Source: Virgibacillus sp. MSJ-26
GTDB lineage: Bacteria; Bacillota; Bacilli; Bacillales; Amphibacillaceae
Length of the DNA: 64,000 nt
Reading direction: 5' to 3'
Assembly: GCF_018918075.1 (NCBI RefSeq)
Contig: NZ_JAHLPW010000012.1
Span: 1-64,000, forward strand
The notes beneath the pieces were generated by a model that was not told the origin of the DNA, did no database searches, and worked only from the letters and a program-made list of their open reading frames with translations. This document shows positions 8,908 to 17,773 of the stretch, piece by piece (the stretch's first letter is position 1; the number at the start of each line of letters is the position of its first letter). Both the position numbers and the translations under genes were made by a program.

Positions 8908-9654
8908 ATGAACTGTCCAAATTGTGGCGTTTTTATTGAAGAAGGAAAATTTTGTACCAATTGCGGGACGAAATTAGAAGAAACTACACTTCCTGGGAGT
9001 ACCGATTCAGAAAACACATCTGAGCCACCACAAGAGACTATTGCGCAAGACACAGACCAACCGGCAGCTGAATCTGTTAAAGAGAAAGAAAGTGGTGGGC
9101 TGGATATTGCTGACTACTACGGAAGATTGGTCAAAAAACCGTCTCAAGCGATTGAAGCAACAGCCAATGACTGGATTCCTGGCTTGATTACACTGATTGT
9201 TTTTGCTTTACTTGTTGGATCTGAGTCCTACTATTTGATGAATGAGTTGGCTGGAGGTTATATTTCTGCATCCTTTTCAGAAGATTTCTTAGTACCCTTT
9301 TTAAGATTTGACCTTGTTCTTGTTGGAGTTGTTGCTCTTACTTTCTGGGGATTGAAATTCACCGAAAAGGAACTTACCTTTCAGGATGTTTTTGCAAAAT
9401 ATACAGCTTTTCTTATTCCGTTCGTTTTGCTTTTTACATTAGGTTTTATACTTGAACTCATTAAACTTCCAACAGTTCCAACTGCTATTATGGGGGCGAG
9501 TACAAATGCTCCACTTTTAGTAATTCCGGCACTCATTATTCTTAATAGCAAAAAGAAAGAATTCGATCTCGTATATATTTTAATTGCTGTTTTTGCTGTA
9601 GCCTATATTTTACGAGCACTCTTATTCGAAGCGTTAATGTCTATATTCACTTGA
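8908..9654 (+). CDS. Zinc-ribbon membrane protein
   Basis: A 248-residue protein beginning with a zinc ribbon (CPNCG and CTNCG, residues 3-20), followed by an acidic T/E/P-rich linker to about residue 65 and five hydrophobic segments (about 88-105, 125-145, 160-182, 190-210 and 220-240). The layout resembles zinc_ribbon_2/Yip1-like proteins of Bacilli, whose function is not established. The ribosome-binding site AAAGGAG and the ATG are clear. It is convergent with yteA. Confidence 0.75.
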   Translation: MNCPNCGVFIEEGKFCTNCGTKLEETTLPGSTDSENTSEPPQETIAQDTDQPAAESVKEKESGGLDIADYYGRLVKKPSQAIEATANDWIPGLITLIVFALLVGSESYYLMNELAGGYISASFSEDFLVPFLRFDLVLVGVVALTFWGLKFTEKELTFQDVFAKYTAFLIPFVLLFTLGFILELIKLPTVPTAIMGASTNAPLLVIPALIILNSKKKEFDLVYILIAVFAVAYILRALLFEALMSIFT

Positions 9655-9663
9655 TATGAAAGA

Positions 9664-9699
9664 AACAAGGCTTCTTCCACTTATGGGAAGGAGCCTTGT
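9664..9699. terminator. Bidirectional terminator between convergent genes
   Basis: AACAAGGC...GCCTTGTT form a 15-bp stem with one mismatch (9664-9678 with 9685-9699). A TTCTTTC tail follows on the minus strand; the plus-strand tail is weak. Confidence 0.65.
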
Positions 9700-10376
9700 T
9701 ATTCATCATCATCTAACTTTTCTTCATATCTTTTATGATTTGGGGTAACACCTGAAAAGTTTCCTTCAGCATCAGCGCCTAAAAAGCCTTCCAACTCTTC
9801 CACACTGCTCACAAGTTCATCACTATTAGGATACATTTCATCATAATTATCTTGATCGCCATAAAAGTCAGATGGCGTTTCACTTGTACCGTATCGGCTA
9901 ATCTCCTGCCACGTATCTTCAGCGTCATAACCAACCTGAGTTTCTTCTGTTACTTCGTCTGGATTAATATTTGGACTAAATACTTGTTCTTCTATAGGTC
10001 GATTATGTTTGAACGTGTCTTTTTCTGCATGATCAAAACAGCGATCAGTGGTTGGCATAGCTTTTAAGCGTTCGAAAGGAATATCTTTTCCACATTTGCT
10101 GCAAATACCATAAGTCCCCTCTGCAATAGCATGGATTGCTTCATTAATATCTTCAAGTTCTTTTTCTGCATGTTCATTTAAGGCCACATCTTTTCCTCGC
10201 TCAAATTGCTCAGTCCCCATATCAGCTGGATGATTATCATAATGGGACAATTCACCTGTAGATTCCTGAGCCATTTCAAAGGACGTGCCATAATGATCTT
10301 TAACTTGTTTTATTAAATCATTTTGTCTATTATTTAAATCTCTTTTGATTTCATCAAGTTGTTCGTTCGATAACAT
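9699..10376 (-). CDS. yteA: YteA-like DksA/TraR-family protein
   Basis: A 225-residue protein related to B. subtilis YteA. The N-terminal half is a helical hairpin with LSHYDNHPADMGTEQFERGKD, which is characteristic of the family. A degenerate zinc-finger region follows (CSKCGKDIPFERLKAMPTT, then a lone C and H), and the C-terminal 100 residues are acidic. DksA/TraR proteins bind RNA polymerase, but the role of YteA is unknown. ATG 10376 sits nine bases after AAGGAGG; ATG 10382 would leave only three. Only three of the four zinc cysteines are evident. Confidence 0.82.
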   Translation of the reverse strand: MLSNEQLDEIKRDLNNRQNDLIKQVKDHYGTSFEMAQESTGELSHYDNHPADMGTEQFERGKDVALNEHAEKELEDINEAIHAIAEGTYGICSKCGKDIPFERLKAMPTTDRCFDHAEKDTFKHNRPIEEQVFSPNINPDEVTEETQVGYDAEDTWQEISRYGTSETPSDFYGDQDNYDEMYPNSDELVSSVEELEGFLGADAEGNFSGVTPNHKRYEEKLDDDE

Positions 10377-10579
10377 GTTCATTAGCCTCCTTCTCGATTC
10401 ATTTAAAATTTAAAAAAGGATTGCTAATTATACTATGTGTTATTGACCTAAGTTGATTCTTTATTTTCGCTCCCAATTCATGTCAATTTGTTTTGCCATA
10501 TGGCCATTTTTTTAGAGTGCAAAAAGTTTGTCGCATCAATTTACTTTCAAAGCATTTTTGGGTGTGGTGTGTTTTGGTT

Positions 10580-10700
10580 TATGCGTTTTTTATTTCGATC
10601 TGTGTGCGGTCGTTCCGTGCTATGCGCTATCATTTCGACCTATGCGTCGTCGTCTCGTTCTATGCGTCATCATCCAGCTCTATGCGCCGTTTCATTGCGA
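10580..10700. repeat. 20-bp degenerate tandem repeat, about six units
   Basis: Units begin with TATGCG at 10580, (TGTGTG) 10601, 10621, 10641, 10661 and 10681, with an exact 20-base period after the first. The second half of each unit is pyrimidine-rich (YYCGNYC). The rest of the gap from 10377 to 10888 shows no gene; the short frames that cross it are a by-product of the repeat. Confidence 0.75.
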
Positions 10701-10888
10701 GGACAGCTCATAATTCTTTTGACTATAGGAAAGATCAAACCAAACAACATAATCACTATCCTTTTAGGATCATGATATGTCGAGACATTCCACAGAGTCA
10801 CTTATAGCTGTCTTGGTTAAATCATTTCTCTTTTAAATGGATTAAAATTGAATAGAATAAAATTACATATCCTTTAAAAAGATTAAAT

Positions 10889-11341
10889 TTAACTAACCTC
10901 TCCCCTCCGGATCATATCAACATGTGCAATGTTATCTTCTAGGTAATCTTCAGATATTCTTTCAAAACCTAGTGAAGCGTAAAATTTCTCCAAATACACT
11001 TGAGCCTGAAGTTTAATTTTAGTTTCCTTCCATTCGTCGCGTATATACTGAATTGCCTTTTCCATGATATCACGAGCGTAGCCATTGCCACGACTTGCTT
11101 TTGTGACAAGTACTCTACCGATAGATGCTTCACTATAACGCGAGCCGCTCGGCAAAATTCTTACGTAGCCCATTATTTCTTCCCCATCACTTAAAAAGTA
11201 ATGGATTGCTTCTTGATCATAATTATCTATTTCTGGATAAGGGCAAGTTTGCTCCACCACAAATACATCCACTCGTGCCTTCATAATTTTATATAACTCT
11301 TCGTTTGTTAAGTCATTAAATGTTTTAATAATATATCTCAT
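10889..11341 (-). CDS. GNAT acetyltransferase, ElaA family
   Basis: A 150-residue single-domain GNAT enzyme. The N-terminal ARVDVFVVEQTCPYPEIDNYD is typical of ElaA-like proteins, and the acetyl-CoA pyrophosphate loop is ASRGNGYARDIM. The C-terminal YASLGFERISEDYLEDNIAH also fits. ATG 11341 is preferred to ATG 11359: AAAGGTGAT lies seven bases before it and inside the longer frame. The acceptor substrate is unknown for the family. Confidence 0.85.
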   Translation of the reverse strand: MRYIIKTFNDLTNEELYKIMKARVDVFVVEQTCPYPEIDNYDQEAIHYFLSDGEEIMGYVRILPSGSRYSEASIGRVLVTKASRGNGYARDIMEKAIQYIRDEWKETKIKLQAQVYLEKFYASLGFERISEDYLEDNIAHVDMIRRGEVS

Positions 11342-11430
11342 GCCTTTATCACCTTTCATTAATTTTAAAGGAAATTTATATCCGTACGTCGAAATTATTA
11401 TACACCAGAAAATTTAAAGGGGTTTAAATA

Positions 11431-12303
11431 ATGACTAAAAATATGAAGATTGGCTTTATAGGTACGGGCGTCATGGGTAAAAGTATGGTTAGTAACTTAA
11501 TTAAGGCGGGTTATCAAGTATCGGTTTATACTCGAACAAAGACAAAGGCCGATGAGCTGATACAACAAGGTGCTAACTGGGTAAATTCCGTTGCAGAATT
11601 GTCACGAAAAACAGATCTTGTGATTACGATGGTTGGCTATCCAAGTGATGTTGAAGAAGTTTATTTTGGAGCGAATGGAATTTTAGAAAATACAAAAGAA
11701 GGTACATATTTAGTTGATATGACGACGTCTAAGCCAAGCTTGGCCGAAGAAATTTATAAGCAAGCAAAGGATAAAAATTTATTAGCGCTGGATGCTCCTG
11801 TTTCAGGTGGGGATATCGGAGCTAAAAATGGTTCCCTTGCAATTATGGTTGGGGGCGAACAAGATGTATTCAATAAACTTTTACCTATTTTTCAAGTGCT
11901 TGGTGAAAATATAGTCTTACAGGGAGCAGCAGGAGCAGGCCAACATACGAAGATGGCAAATCAAATAACGATTGCTTCTAATATGATTGGTGTTTCAGAA
12001 GCAATTATGTATGCAAAAAAAGCAGGTCTTGATCCTTCACAAGTTCTCGACAGCATCACAACTGGTGCGGCAGGAAGCTGGTCATTATCTAACCTTGCCC
12101 CGCGTATGATTCAAGGTGATGATTCACCAGGGTTTTATATAAAACATTTTATAAAAGATATGAAAATAGCGCTTGAATCCGCTCAGGAGATGGGACTAGC
12201 GACACCGGGGCTTACCTTGTCGTTAAAGCTATATGAAGAATTAGCTGAAAAGGGTGAAGATGATAGTGGCACGCAAGCTTTAATTAAGTGGTTTGAAGAA
12301 TAG
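11431..12303 (+). CDS. ykwC: NAD(P)-dependent beta-hydroxyacid dehydrogenase, YkwC-like
   Basis: A 290-residue 3-hydroxyisobutyrate dehydrogenase-family enzyme. A Rossmann motif GFIGTGVMG lies at residues 8-16, the substrate loop DAPVSGGDIGAKNG near 119-132, and the catalytic lysine is in GQHTKMANQ. Length and sequence resemble B. subtilis YkwC, whose substrate is not firmly known. AAAGGGG precedes the ATG. The gene stands alone. Confidence 0.85.
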   Translation: MTKNMKIGFIGTGVMGKSMVSNLIKAGYQVSVYTRTKTKADELIQQGANWVNSVAELSRKTDLVITMVGYPSDVEEVYFGANGILENTKEGTYLVDMTTSKPSLAEEIYKQAKDKNLLALDAPVSGGDIGAKNGSLAIMVGGEQDVFNKLLPIFQVLGENIVLQGAAGAGQHTKMANQITIASNMIGVSEAIMYAKKAGLDPSQVLDSITTGAAGSWSLSNLAPRMIQGDDSPGFYIKHFIKDMKIALESAQEMGLATPGLTLSLKLYEELAEKGEDDSGTQALIKWFEE

Positions 12304-12311
12304 ATTGCCTG

Positions 12312-12345
12312 AGGGGGTTAACTAGATTCCCCCTTATTCTTTTTG
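12312..12345 (+). terminator. Weak terminator after ykwC
   Basis: AGGGGG (12312-12317) pairs with CCCCCT across an AT-rich loop and is followed by TATTCTTTTT. It overlaps the end of the convergent gene. Confidence 0.55.
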
Positions 12346-12654
12346 CGACTTACTCTTTAACCGATCGATTTCACGCTGAACTATAAAGGCTAGATCATCG
12401 TTTCCATATAGCTGCAACATATTCAAAACTGTTTCATTCGGAATATGCTCAGATTCATTTTGAGGAACTGTTAATTCTAATACTTCTAACAAGATTTTAT
12501 TTGTGGTTTGTTCAGGATACGCCTCCATGTAAAGTGATTGTGGATCAATATCGTTATTAATACACCACTGGGCATAAACCAAAATCATCATTTTTTCATC
12601 ATTCTGGTAGCTTTCAATGACCTTTTTTTCCATTTGTTCTCGTTCCCTAGACAT
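12334..12654 (-). CDS. Uncharacterised 106-residue soluble protein
   Basis: An all-helical, acidic cytoplasmic protein with no cysteine pair, membrane segment or motif that I recognise. The start is well supported by GGAGG seven bases upstream. It sits alone between ykwC (convergent) and a repeat element. Codon use matches the neighbours, so it looks native. No function is offered. Confidence 0.65.
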   Translation of the reverse strand: MSREREQMEKKVIESYQNDEKMMILVYAQWCINNDIDPQSLYMEAYPEQTTNKILLEVLELTVPQNESEHIPNETVLNMLQLYGNDDLAFIVQREIDRLKSKSQKE

Positions 12655-12681
12655 GACTTAACCTCCTACTCAAAAAACAAA

Positions 12682-12850
12682 AGCGCGGGGCGCCGTCTAG
12701 CCTCAGGCACAGCTTAAGCAAGAAACCACAGTCGATCTTTGCCACGTAGGATTATTGCTTAAGACCTTAGGCGGGCAGAACGCCTTGCACTGGACGTGCC
12801 CAATTTCAGTATAAATTATCCACAGAAGTTTTAATGTTATAGTTTCCTAA
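12682..12850. repeat. Structured intergenic repeat, family B, single copy
   Basis: Related to the triplicated unit at 40857-41214: both hold CTTAAGCAAGAA and GGATTATTGCTTAAGACCT as the two arms of a hairpin, closed by GC-rich ends. It is followed by a 60-base tail (from about 12795, CCAATTTCAGTATAAA) shared with 41217 and 63055. The tail contains TTATCCACA at 12816-12824. Confidence 0.75.
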
Positions 12851-12856
12851 ACGACT

Positions 12857-12891
12857 AAAAAAGGTTTATCTCAGAAAGAGATAAACCTTTT
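12857..12891 (-). terminator. Terminator of the cold-shock gene
   Basis: A perfect stem of about 14 bp (AAAAGGTTTATCTC with its complement, loop AGAAA) is followed on the minus strand by a run of T. Confidence 0.9.
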
Positions 12892-12905
12892 AATACGTTA
12901 ATTTA

Positions 12906-13103
12906 TTATAGAGCAACTACGTTAGCTGCTTGTGGACCACGTTCACCTTCAACGATTTCAAATTCAACGTCTTGACCTTCTTCAAGAGTTTTGAAACCTT
13001 CAGCTTGAATAGCTGAGAAGTGTACGAATACATCGTCTCCGTCTTCACGCTCGATGAAACCGAATCCTTTTTCTGCGTTAAACCATTTTACTTTACCAGT
13101 CAT
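12906..13103 (-). CDS. csp: Cold-shock protein
   Basis: A 65-residue OB-fold RNA chaperone of the CspA/CspB family. RNP1 KGFGFIE and RNP2 VFVHFSAI are intact, and the start [15 protein letters not shown] is canonical. ATG 13103 is used, since a longer frame would add residues foreign to the family and AAGGAGG lies nine bases upstream. About 200 bases without a gene lie upstream, room for the long leader usual for csp genes. B. subtilis has several paralogues; which one this matches is not clear. Confidence 0.96.
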   Translation of the reverse strand: MTGKVKWFNAEKGFGFIEREDGDDVFVHFSAIQAEGFKTLEEGQDVEFEIVEGERGPQAANVVAL

Positions 13104-13362
13104 GTAGGATGACCTCCTTATACAAATATCGTGCAAAGTAATTGAATCATAAATACTTTTACACCACTTGTTAAAGAGATCGTAAAGTATTATTCAAACT
13201 TCAATTGCCATTTGCTGATTCAAGCATAACCCTTTTAATTGCAAATTGCAAGGATATATATAAATATTTTTCAAATAAGCTCTTAATCTTTTTGAAGTAA
13301 AGATTTTTGAGATGTTTTTTGATATGCTATGCTTAGAAAAACAAAGATTAAGGGTGACTCAT

Positions 13363-13926
13363 ATGAAAATACGGACTTTAACATTCATTATTAGTATTTT
13401 TATTTTTCTTTTGTTGCTAGGGTGTTCGGCAAATGAAACATCTATTGAAAAAGTTGAAGCAAACGACACGGCAGAACACTCATCTGAAAAAGAAGAACGT
13501 AATGCAAGCAAAACAGATGAAGAAAACATTAAGCAATTAACGATTGGTGAAAGCGTTAAATTTGAAGAAACGACCATTACTTTCAACGAAGCCAGGATTG
13601 AACCCGGAGGGGAGTTTGAAAAGCCAACAAACGATAACTTTTTAATCGCTAATTTAACTGCGGTAAATAATTCAAAAGACCAAGAATTCGTTATGAGCTC
13701 TCTTCTTAATGTAGAATTAGAAGATGCAAAGGGAAACACGTATTCAGCGACAATTTTAACTGAGGCCGGTGACCAATTTGATGGTAGCGTTGAACCAGGG
13801 GAAACTATGACAGGCGATATTCCCTTTGACGTGTCCAATTCCGATCAGTATGAGCTGCACTTTTCAAACCCTTTTCAATCAGGAGAAGCAACGTGGATCA
13901 TTGACGCTGATGAGCTGGTAAATTAA
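13363..13926 (+). CDS. DUF4352-type lipoprotein
   Basis: A 187-residue exported lipoprotein. The signal peptide ends in the lipobox LLLGC, with the modified cysteine at about residue 22. An acidic linker to residue 60 is followed by an immunoglobulin-like domain of the DUF4352 (telokin-like) type, recognisable by TIGESVKFEETTITF and NNSKDQEF. The family is found on the outer face of the membrane and its roles are mostly unknown. The start at ATG 13363 follows AGGGTGA; longer frames lack a signal peptide start. Confidence 0.8.
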   Translation: MKIRTLTFIISIFIFLLLLGCSANETSIEKVEANDTAEHSSEKEERNASKTDEENIKQLTIGESVKFEETTITFNEARIEPGGEFEKPTNDNFLIANLTAVNNSKDQEFVMSSLLNVELEDAKGNTYSATILTEAGDQFDGSVEPGETMTGDIPFDVSNSDQYELHFSNPFQSGEATWIIDADELVN

Positions 13927-13930
13927 ATAA

Positions 13931-13962
13931 CTGTGGCGTCACTGTTACCAGTGTCACCACAG
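13931..13962. terminator. Possible terminator between convergent genes
   Basis: CTGTGG...CCACAG with a second block CACTG/CAGTG forms an imperfect stem between the lipoprotein and fetB genes. There is no clear T-run. Confidence 0.35.
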
Positions 13963-13966
13963 CGTC

Positions 13967-14725
13967 TTATTCAGCAGTGAACTTCAGCATCTGCATACGT
14001 TGATTAAATAAAGTTGGATAGGATAAAAATCCTAATAAAATACTTGTTATGACAGCAGTCGTTAGCAAAAGAAATAAAACGAGTAGCTGAAATTGCACTG
14101 CTTGAACTGGATTAGCCCCTGCAATGATCTGGCCGCTCATCATTCCTGGCAGTTGAACAAGTCCGATTGTCTTTTGACTTTCAATGGTAGGAATGGTGCT
14201 CGCTTTAATCGAGTTAATCAATTGACGGTGAATCGCTTGTTTCGGTGTTCCTCCAAGTGACAAAATGAGTTCTGTTTCATTTTGGTGTGTCTCCACTTCT
14301 GCCGTAAATCGGTTTAAAAATAAAATGGATAAGACCATTGAATTTCCGACCACCATTCCACTTATCGGGATAATATATTGCGGGGTGGCTGGTGTTATTT
14401 TCAAGCCTAATAGAATACCTTGTGTCAGCAGTTCAACAAACACAAAGGTCAGCACGAGTTTCCAGGTCACACCTTTAATCGTGACACCTTTTTTTCTCGC
14501 ATTTTGTGTAGCTGCTCCAATCATCAAACCTATCATTAAAATCATATAAATCATATTGTCTGCATCAAACACATATTGCAGGAGGTATCCTACAACTAAT
14601 AGTTGGATAATAGAACGAATTGTAGCAATAACAGTGTCTCTCTCAAGGCCTAGATTGAATGTTTTGGACAGAAACAGTGGAATCAATACGAAAATTAATG
14701 TTAAAGACAGAGTGAGATAGCTCAT
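13967..14725 (-). CDS. fetB: FetB-like ABC permease (UPF0014)
   Basis: A 252-residue membrane protein of the FetB/YbbM family with about seven hydrophobic segments. Family marks include QLLVVGYLLQ, ISGMVVGNSMVLSILFLNRF, LGGTPKQAIH and GLVQLPGMMSGQIIAGANP. In E. coli FetAB exports iron and protects against oxidative stress. The start overlaps the ATPase stop by four bases (ATGA), so the two are translationally coupled. Substrate by homology only. Confidence 0.87.
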   Translation of the reverse strand: MSYLTLSLTLIFVLIPLFLSKTFNLGLERDTVIATIRSIIQLLVVGYLLQYVFDADNMIYMILMIGLMIGAATQNARKKGVTIKGVTWKLVLTFVFVELLTQGILLGLKITPATPQYIIPISGMVVGNSMVLSILFLNRFTAEVETHQNETELILSLGGTPKQAIHRQLINSIKASTIPTIESQKTIGLVQLPGMMSGQIIAGANPVQAVQFQLLVLFLLLTTAVITSILLGFLSYPTLFNQRMQMLKFTAE

Positions 14726-15447
14726 TCCACTTCCCCCTTAATGAAACGTTCGACTTCTTTATTCTTAGGATTATCTAGCAAACCGATTTCCCCTGATTCA
14801 ACGACACGACCATCCATCATTACCCATGTATGCTCCCCCATGGCTTGAGCTTGCTCTATATTGTGGGTGATCCAAATAATTGTTGTTTCCAGTTCTTTAT
14901 TAATTTTCAATATGAGTCGTTCGATATCTTGACGCGAGATGCGATCTAGTGAAGATGTGATTTCATCTAACAGCAAAACTTCTGGTTGATTAATAAGTGT
15001 CCGAGCAATAGACAACTTCTGCCGTTGACCACCGGATAAATCCCTCACGTCACGAGTTAGAAATTCCGCTTTTAACCCTACTAAGTTCATATATTGTTCA
15101 GCTGTTTCATTAGACAGCTGCTTAGCTTGTAATTCAAGTGGCAATGCCAAATTATCCCTAACTGTGCCCTGTATCATCGTAGCGTCTTGAAGTGCAAGCC
15201 CAATTCGGCGTCGTAACTCGACAGGTTCATATGTATTCACTGGTTGTTGATTAAAAAGTATATTTCCAGTGGTCGGTGACTTTAAACCATTGCAAAGCTT
15301 AAACACCGTTGTCTTACCCGCTCCAGATGGTCCGACAAGAGCAGTTATTTTACCTTTAGGGAAATAATCATTAATATTTTGAAGAATAGCTAGTCCATCC
15401 GCCTGATAGTCAACATGTTCGAATTGAATTGCTGCGTTGTCTGTCAC
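14722..15447 (-). CDS. fetA: FetA-like ABC ATPase
   Basis: A 241-residue ATPase partner of FetB. Walker A GPSGAGKTT, signature DLSGGQRQKLSIARTL, Walker B EVLLLDEITSSLD and switch histidine WITHN are all intact. GTG 15447 is chosen: AAAGGGTG lies seven bases upstream and falls inside the longer ATG 15474 frame. With Fur-linked importers elsewhere in the window, this pair could balance iron, but no Fur site was seen here. Confidence 0.85.
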   Translation of the reverse strand: MTDNAAIQFEHVDYQADGLAILQNINDYFPKGKITALVGPSGAGKTTVFKLCNGLKSPTTGNILFNQQPVNTYEPVELRRRIGLALQDATMIQGTVRDNLALPLELQAKQLSNETAEQYMNLVGLKAEFLTRDVRDLSGGQRQKLSIARTLINQPEVLLLDEITSSLDRISRQDIERLILKINKELETTIIWITHNIEQAQAMGEHTWVMMDGRVVESGEIGLLDNPKNKEVERFIKGEVE

Positions 15448-15787
15448 TATGTCACACCCTTTAAGAAAGTTCATATTTAGTCTATATTCTGCCTAAGAAA
15501 CAAATTTATATAAAAATAAGCTATTTACCGTTTAAAGTATATCATTTAAAATAACAGATTGGGAATTTAGTGATAGATGACATAGTATCTTAACTCACCT
15601 TTATCCAATAAAAAGTTTCTATAACTTCCTCTTTAACAAATCAATTTCATAAGTTATAATCAATCTAATTGATATCATAAAAGCATAGGTCTTATGCCTT
15701 TTTGAGATTAATCAAGAAAAGTAATCTAATGGTCTTTAAGTATTTATAAATGGTGCTATTATTGTACGTGGGGGGATTATTCTGTCA
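15448..15787. other. Divergent intergenic gap, no gene
   Basis: This is AT-rich promoter-type DNA between fetA (left) and the YerD-like gene (right). A 5-bp hairpin GCATA/TATGC at 15683-15697 with a following CCTTTTT is the only structure noticed. No repeat family is present, unlike the gaps at gene 3' ends. Confidence 0.6.
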
Positions 15788-17611
15788 ATGTTTATATCAA
15801 TGTTCAAACTGCTACCATACATCATGTTTTACGGAATTATTGCACTTATTATTTTCCTAATTATTAAAGACAAATATCAAAATCAACATGCTATTTTAAA
15901 AACGCATCCTTTATTAGGTCGGTTGCGTTATATCTTTGAAATGGTAGGTCCAGAGTTTCGACAATATTGGTTTTCTGGAGATAAAGAAGGTAAACCTGTT
16001 GATCGTGACACACAAGAAACAATAGCAAAAGCTGGAAAGTACGCTAATACGGTGATTGGCTTTGGATCTAAAAAAGATTTTTCCTTAACTAGCTTTTATT
16101 TAACGAACTCAATGTTTCCACTTAATATTGATGAATTAAGCGTTGATAACAAGTCACCGATTGAAACGTACACATATCAAATTTTAGGTGAAACTGTCAC
16201 AAAACGAAAAGAGAAACGAAACCAAGTTCAAGTGAAACCATGGCACTTGTCTGATGAGAATCAAGTTGTCATTGGTCCGGAAAGAGAACATCCTTTCCAT
16301 GTTAAAGGATTGCTTGGAGTCTCGGCGATGAGTTTTGGAGCTTTATCAAAGAGTGCTGTGAAAGCGCTCGCTCAAGGAGTCGCTATAAGTGGCGGAAGTT
16401 ATATGAACACAGGGGAAGGAAGTATTTCACGTTATCATTTATCACGTGTTTATGAGGTTATCGATTATAGCATTGAACCTTTTGACCGTTTGAGTGAAAA
16501 ACTTATTAACTATATTAAAGAACATCCCAATTGCTCTAATTTCGAAATGGAAGATCGTTTTGGGAAAAGAATTATGTCCCATTTAGATAAACTTGTGGAA
16601 CAAGGTGTCCTTAAAGATAAAAGAGCCGATTTAATTTTCCAAGTTGGTTCAGGTCTATTCGGCGCACGAAAAGATGGTAAGTATTCTGAGGAAGTTTTCC
16701 TAGAAAATGCCATGAAACCTGAAGTAAAAGCCATTGAATTGAAGTTGGCTCAAGGCGCTAAAGTGCGCGGTGGTAAATTACCAAAAGAAAAAATAACAGA
16801 AGAAATTGCCAAGATTCGTGGAGTTGACATGGGCCATGACGTTGAAAGCCCGAACCGTTTCCCACTCTTCTCAGATATGGACGGCTTGTTCGAATGGGTC
16901 ACACATTGGCAAAGCATTACTGGGAAACCTGTTGGAATCAAAGTTGTAGCTGGGGATAATGATTCTTTTGAAAGCTTAGCAAAGTACATGAAAGAAACAG
17001 GCAAAGAACCAGATTTCATTTCAATCGACGGTGCTGAAGGTGGAACAGGTGCAACCTATCAAGAAATGGCCGATAGTTTAGGAATGCCGATCTACTCAGG
17101 TATCCATATTCTTGATCAAACATTAAGAAAATACGGTGTCCGTAAAGATGTTAAAATTATTGCATCTGGAATGCTCGCGACAGCGGATAAAATGGCGATT
17201 GCCTTATCGTTAGGTGCTGATCTTATTTACGTGGCACGTGCCGCTATGAATACTGTCGGTTGTATTAATGCAGGCAAATGCCATACAAACCATTGCCCTG
17301 TAGGTGTTACGTCACACTTACCACATCTTGAAGCTGGCTTAGTTGTAGAAGAAAAAAGATTCCGTACTGCCAACTATTTAAGAACCATGCGTGAAGGGTT
17401 ATTCATGCTTGGTGCATCATGTGGCATCGATTCGCCATCTAAATTCAGCACAGAGCATATTGCATTACGCGAATCCAATAATGACGTGAGCAAATATAGA
17501 AACAACGTAGCAAGACATATTAATAACTCATCCAGCGCTCAAATCACGCGAATAGAAGACGTCAAAAATAGTAAAGATAAAGAGAAAGAAAAAGAATTAG
17601 TAAGGAGTTAA
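15788..17611 (+). CDS. yerD: FMN-binding glutamate synthase-like protein, YerD-like
   Basis: A 607-residue protein built around the FMN-binding alpha-subunit domain of glutamate synthase, with an N-terminal hydrophobic anchor (about residues 4-25). The barrel signature SIDGAEGGTGATYQEM and the cysteine cluster CINAGKCHTNHCPVG, which fits a 3Fe-4S site, are present. No glutaminase domain is present, so it cannot make glutamate from glutamine alone. B. subtilis YerD has this layout. The actual reaction is unproven. The G-run at 15770-15776 serves as ribosome-binding site with an 11-base gap. Confidence 0.88.
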   Translation: MFISMFKLLPYIMFYGIIALIIFLIIKDKYQNQHAILKTHPLLGRLRYIFEMVGPEFRQYWFSGDKEGKPVDRDTQETIAKAGKYANTVIGFGSKKDFSLTSFYLTNSMFPLNIDELSVDNKSPIETYTYQILGETVTKRKEKRNQVQVKPWHLSDENQVVIGPEREHPFHVKGLLGVSAMSFGALSKSAVKALAQGVAISGGSYMNTGEGSISRYHLSRVYEVIDYSIEPFDRLSEKLINYIKEHPNCSNFEMEDRFGKRIMSHLDKLVEQGVLKDKRADLIFQVGSGLFGARKDGKYSEEVFLENAMKPEVKAIELKLAQGAKVRGGKLPKEKITEEIAKIRGVDMGHDVESPNRFPLFSDMDGLFEWVTHWQSITGKPVGIKVVAGDNDSFESLAKYMKETGKEPDFISIDGAEGGTGATYQEMADSLGMPIYSGIHILDQTLRKYGVRKDVKIIASGMLATADKMAIALSLGADLIYVARAAMNTVGCINAGKCHTNHCPVGVTSHLPHLEAGLVVEEKRFRTANYLRTMREGLFMLGASCGIDSPSKFSTEHIALRESNNDVSKYRNNVARHINNSSSAQITRIEDVKNSKDKEKEKELVRS

Positions 17612-17642
17612 GTTTTCGAATTAACAATATAAAGATCAACTT

Positions 17643-17676
17643 AAAAAGCACAGATTTAAATTAATCTGTGCTTTTT
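17643..17676 (+). terminator. Terminator of the YerD-like gene
   Basis: A perfect 14-bp stem AAAAAGCACAGATT with its complement has a 6-base loop and ends in five T. Confidence 0.93.
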
Positions 17677-17773
17677 AATGTTCTGAGCATTATTTTAGTA
17701 GACATCATTGATGGATTCGTTATATCAACTGTATTGCCGAAACAAATTTGCAAAGTTTACAGTTTAATATTCC

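Noticed and set aside
10488-10807. Three overlapping plus-strand frames of 61-104 residues
   Set aside because: They arise from the 20-bp tandem repeat, which has no stop in several frames (20 is not a multiple of 3, so frames rotate); composition is cysteine- and phenylalanine-rich and unlike a protein.
12816-12824. Replication origin from a DnaA-box match
   Set aside because: A single box within a dispersed repeat tail, with no box cluster, AT-rich unwinding region or dnaA/dnaN genes.
13107-13311. RNA thermometer in the csp leader
   Set aside because: The leader is long enough, but I could not trace a specific conserved cold-box fold with confidence.
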